A stretch of 16,343 nt of DNA from JBNJEM01 sp051745935 (GTDB taxonomy: Bacteria > Planctomycetota > Planctomycetia > Pirellulales > Pirellulaceae): NCBI GenBank assembly GCA_051745935.1, contig JBNJEM010000094.1:1-16343 (forward strand). The letters run 5' to 3'. Shown here piece after piece: positions 14,343 through 16,343 of this stretch; positions within the stretch are counted from its first letter, which is position 1; every line of letters begins with the position of its first letter. A program made the position numbers and the translations under genes. The notes beneath the pieces were generated by a model. That model worked only from the letters and a program-made list of their open reading frames with translations, was not told the origin of the DNA and made no database searches.

Positions 14343-15590
14343 TCATGCCTCCGCGTAAATCTGAACCAGGTTCAGCAGCGTGCAGGTGGAAAGCGCCAGG
14401 GCCCTGGTTGAGATCCATTCGCGGGGGCCGTGGAAGTTAACCCCGCCGGCGAAAATGTTCGGCGTGGGCAGGCCTTTCGCCGTCAACTGCGAGCCGTCGG
14501 TCCCGCCACGAACCGGTTCGTTGCGAACCGCGAGCCCGCTGGCTTGCACGGCTTGCCTCAAGTTGCGCGAGATCTCCGGGTGTTTGGACAGCTCTTCGCG
14601 CATGTTGCGATATTGCTGCTGCAACTCCACCGTCACCCGCAGTCTTGGCTCCTCGGCCCTCAACGATTCGGCCATGCTCGACAACCGCTTGCCGCGATCC
14701 TCGACCCCGTGGGTCTCGAAATCCCGAATGATCACGCTCGCCTTGCACTTGGCCGCATCACCAGAGCAGTCGGTCGGGTGAAAGAATCCTTCCCGTTTCT
14801 CCGTGCACTCCGGGCTCTCGGCCATTGGCAAACGAGCCAGGAATTTTCCCATGTAGGTGAGTGCGTTCACCATCTTTCCTTTGGCGGTTCCAGGGTGCAC
14901 GGCCACGCCTTGGAACGTCACCACCGCCTTGTCCGCCGAAAACGTTTCCACGTTGATTTCGCCGGGAAAGCTTCCATCCACCGTGAAGGCCACCGGCACG
15001 TTGAATCGCTCCAGCGGAAATTCGCGGCTGCCGCGCCCAATCTCCTCGTCCGGGTTGAAACAAACCCGGATCGTCGGGTATTTCAAGCTTGGATCGGACC
15101 GCAGTTTCTCCAGCAACCCCAAAATGGCGGCGATACCGGCCTTGTCATCCGCCCCCAACAGCGTCGTGCCATCCGAGGTAATAATGGTGTCTCCACGGCA
15201 TTCCAACAGTTCGGGACAGTCGGCCGGGTCGATGACCACGTCATTCTCGAGCTGGATGGGCGTCCCGTCGTAGTTCTCGCGCAGACGCGGCTTCACGTCC
15301 TTTCCGGAAAACGCGGGAGACGTGTCCAGGTGAGCGCAGAAGCCCACCGCTCCCTTTTCGGTTCCCGGCAACTCGGCCAGCACATATCCGTTGTCATCGA
15401 TCGACGCGTCCTCGAGTCCCATGTCGGAGAGTACGCCGACCAGATGCCTGCCGAGTTCCAGTTGTCCGGCCGTACTGGGGCACTCCACGCATTCCTCGTT
15501 GGATTGCGTGTCGTACTTGACGCTGTCCAGGAAATACTCCACGACCCGGGTCGTCTCGAGAATTTCCGCCGGGCTGTTAAAAGCTCGCAT
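14343..15590 (-). CDS. pepT: Peptidase T (tripeptide aminopeptidase, M20 family)
   Basis: The 415-residue protein matches peptidase T in length (about 408 in E. coli) and in motif order. HLDTSP has His87 and Asp89, GADDKAGIA the bridging Asp148, NPDEEIGRG the catalytic Glu182 and metal ligand Glu183, FTVDG Asp205, and NFHGPREW His387. All ligands of the two-zinc site are therefore present. The lid domain that completes the active site is at about 215-330. The enzyme removes the N-terminal residue of tripeptides in the cytoplasm, in peptide recycling. The ATG at 15588-15590 is preceded on the minus strand by AGGAG about ten bases upstream. It is convergent with the ATPase operon. The gene upstream on the same strand ends 132 bases away, so cotranscription is possible but not shown. 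Confidence 0.93.
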   Translation of the reverse strand: MRAFNSPAEILETTRVVEYFLDSVKYDTQSNEECVECPSTAGQLELGRHLVGVLSDMGLEDASIDDNGYVLAELPGTEKGAVGFCAHLDTSPAFSGKDVKPRLRENYDGTPIQLENDVVIDPADCPELLECRGDTIITSDGTTLLGADDKAGIAAILGLLEKLRSDPSLKYPTIRVCFNPDEEIGRGSREFPLERFNVPVAFTVDGSFPGEINVETFSADKAVVTFQGVAVHPGTAKGKMVNALTYMGKFLARLPMAESPECTEKREGFFHPTDCSGDAAKCKASVIIRDFETHGVEDRGKRLSSMAESLRAEEPRLRVTVELQQQYRNMREELSKHPEISRNLRQAVQASGLAVRNEPVRGGTDGSQLTAKGLPTPNIFAGGVNFHGPREWISTRALALSTCTLLNLVQIYAEA

Positions 15591-15722
15591 GGTTCCAAAT
15601 CTCCTGGAGAGTCTTGAATCAGCGTGCCGCCGGCATTATCGCCACGCCCTGGAAAAACAAGAAGGCGCCTCGGCTGACCAAGCCGTTGCACCGGCGTCGG
15701 AACGATCCGTTCACGTTGCCAT

Positions 15723-16343
15723 TCAGGTCGGGAAGACGGACCGCAGGTACCGTTGATTCAGCTTATAACACGCCTCCGTGGATTTGCCCGGTACCGTGGC
15801 GCTTTCGATGACCAGCCATCCGTGCCACTGGATATCGTCCAAAGCATCCTTGACCTTGGAGAAATCGACTCTACCTCGGCCCAGCAGGGCGCCGTTTTCC
15901 TTGGCGTGAATCTGGCAAATTCGATCGCGCCCCAATTGACGAATCTCCTGGTAGATGTTGTAACCGCGGCGTTCCATGTTGGCGACATCGTAATAGACTT
16001 GCACCGCGGGAGATCCGACGGCGTCCAGGATCCGAAGATGCTCGTCGGCATTGAGCCACGATTCGATTCCCAAAACCACGCCCGCTTTCTCGGCCTTGGG
16101 AGCAACCCGCTTTAGACGCCGAACGACCTCCCGCTGCTTGCGAGGTTCATCTTTGATGTCTCCCTTGCCGAAGAACGCCAACAGCGCGATCCGCTGGTTC
16201 ATTTCGGCCATGACATCCACGCAATCGGCCACCCACTCTTGGGCATCGGGATCGGACGCGTAGGGTTTCGAGTTGAGTTCGGCGAGTCCCAAGGAGGCGA
16301 TTTCCAGATTCAGCGCGCGGCACTTTTCGCGGTAAAGCGCCCG
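15723..16343 (-). CDS. Sugar phosphate isomerase/epimerase-like TIM-barrel protein (5' end outside window)
   Basis: The minus-strand frame is open from the window edge to the TGA at 15723-15725, giving the last 206 residues. A TTG at 16290-16292 is not needed as start, since the preceding codons read RALYREKCRALNLEIAS in a plausible barrel sequence. The pattern is that of the xylose-isomerase-like (AP endonuclease family 2) barrel. Strand-end residues suited to one divalent metal are GIESW (Glu), YYDVAN (Asp), QIHAKE (His) and LVIES (Glu). Members include hydroxypyruvate isomerase, inosose dehydratase, ketose 3-epimerases and many uncharacterised planctomycete proteins, so I assign no substrate. 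The family usually has about 270-320 residues, so about a third is missing. Confidence 0.82.
   Translation of the reverse strand, partial: RALYREKCRALNLEIASLGLAELNSKPYASDPDAQEWVADCVDVMAEMNQRIALLAFFGKGDIKDEPRKQREVVRRLKRVAPKAEKAGVVLGIESWLNADEHLRILDAVGSPAVQVYYDVANMERRGYNIYQEIRQLGRDRICQIHAKENGALLGRGRVDFSKVKDALDDIQWHGWLVIESATVPGKSTEACYKLNQRYLRSVFPT

Noticed and set aside
14430..15617. 395-codon plus-strand open frame opposite pepT
   Set aside because: The minus strand encodes a complete peptidase T with all metal ligands; the plus frame is His/Arg/Val-rich antisense shadow.

Overview
The window is a compact bacterial chromosome segment of fairly high GC. It is probably from a planctomycete or another member of the PVC superphylum. 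That assignment is an inference from three things: the V-type ATPase operon has the gene order E - DUF2764 - A - B - D - I - K known from Chlamydia and Bacteroidetes; an HflC/HflK pair is coupled to a P-type ATPase and a lipoprotein cyclophilin; and short dispersed intergenic repeats are present. No rRNA, tRNA, transposase, phage gene or CRISPR array was seen.

Bases 1-5199 (+ strand) hold a probable operon. It begins with the 3' end of an HflC-like SPFH protein. An HflK-like SPFH protein, an HMA-less P1B-type metal ATPase and a lipoprotein with a degenerate cyclophilin domain follow, with stop/start overlaps of one and four bases between the last three. A small zinc-ribbon protein with two membrane spans closes the group. 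Together they suggest membrane-protein or protease quality control linked to metal transport, but the link rests on context only.

Bases 5200-6208 have no credible gene. They contain a perfect inverted repeat at 5257-5276, one copy of a 100-base repeat in minus orientation (5623-5722) and a decayed plus-orientation relative just before atpE.

Bases 6209-14131 (+ strand) are the V-type ATPase operon: atpE, a DUF2764 gene, atpA, atpB, atpD, atpI and atpK. Spacing is tight except for a 465-base gap between the DUF2764 gene and atpA. That gap holds a decayed inverted array of a roughly 35-base repeat followed by two tandem copies of the 100-base repeat. Subunits C, F and G/H are not recognisable. 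The c-ring subunit carries the residue set of sodium-binding V-type rings. A strong intrinsic terminator at 14190-14230 ends the operon.

Bases 14343-16343 are on the minus strand and convergent with the ATPase operon. They hold peptidase T (pepT) and, upstream of it, a sugar phosphate isomerase/epimerase-like TIM-barrel gene whose 5' end lies beyond the window.
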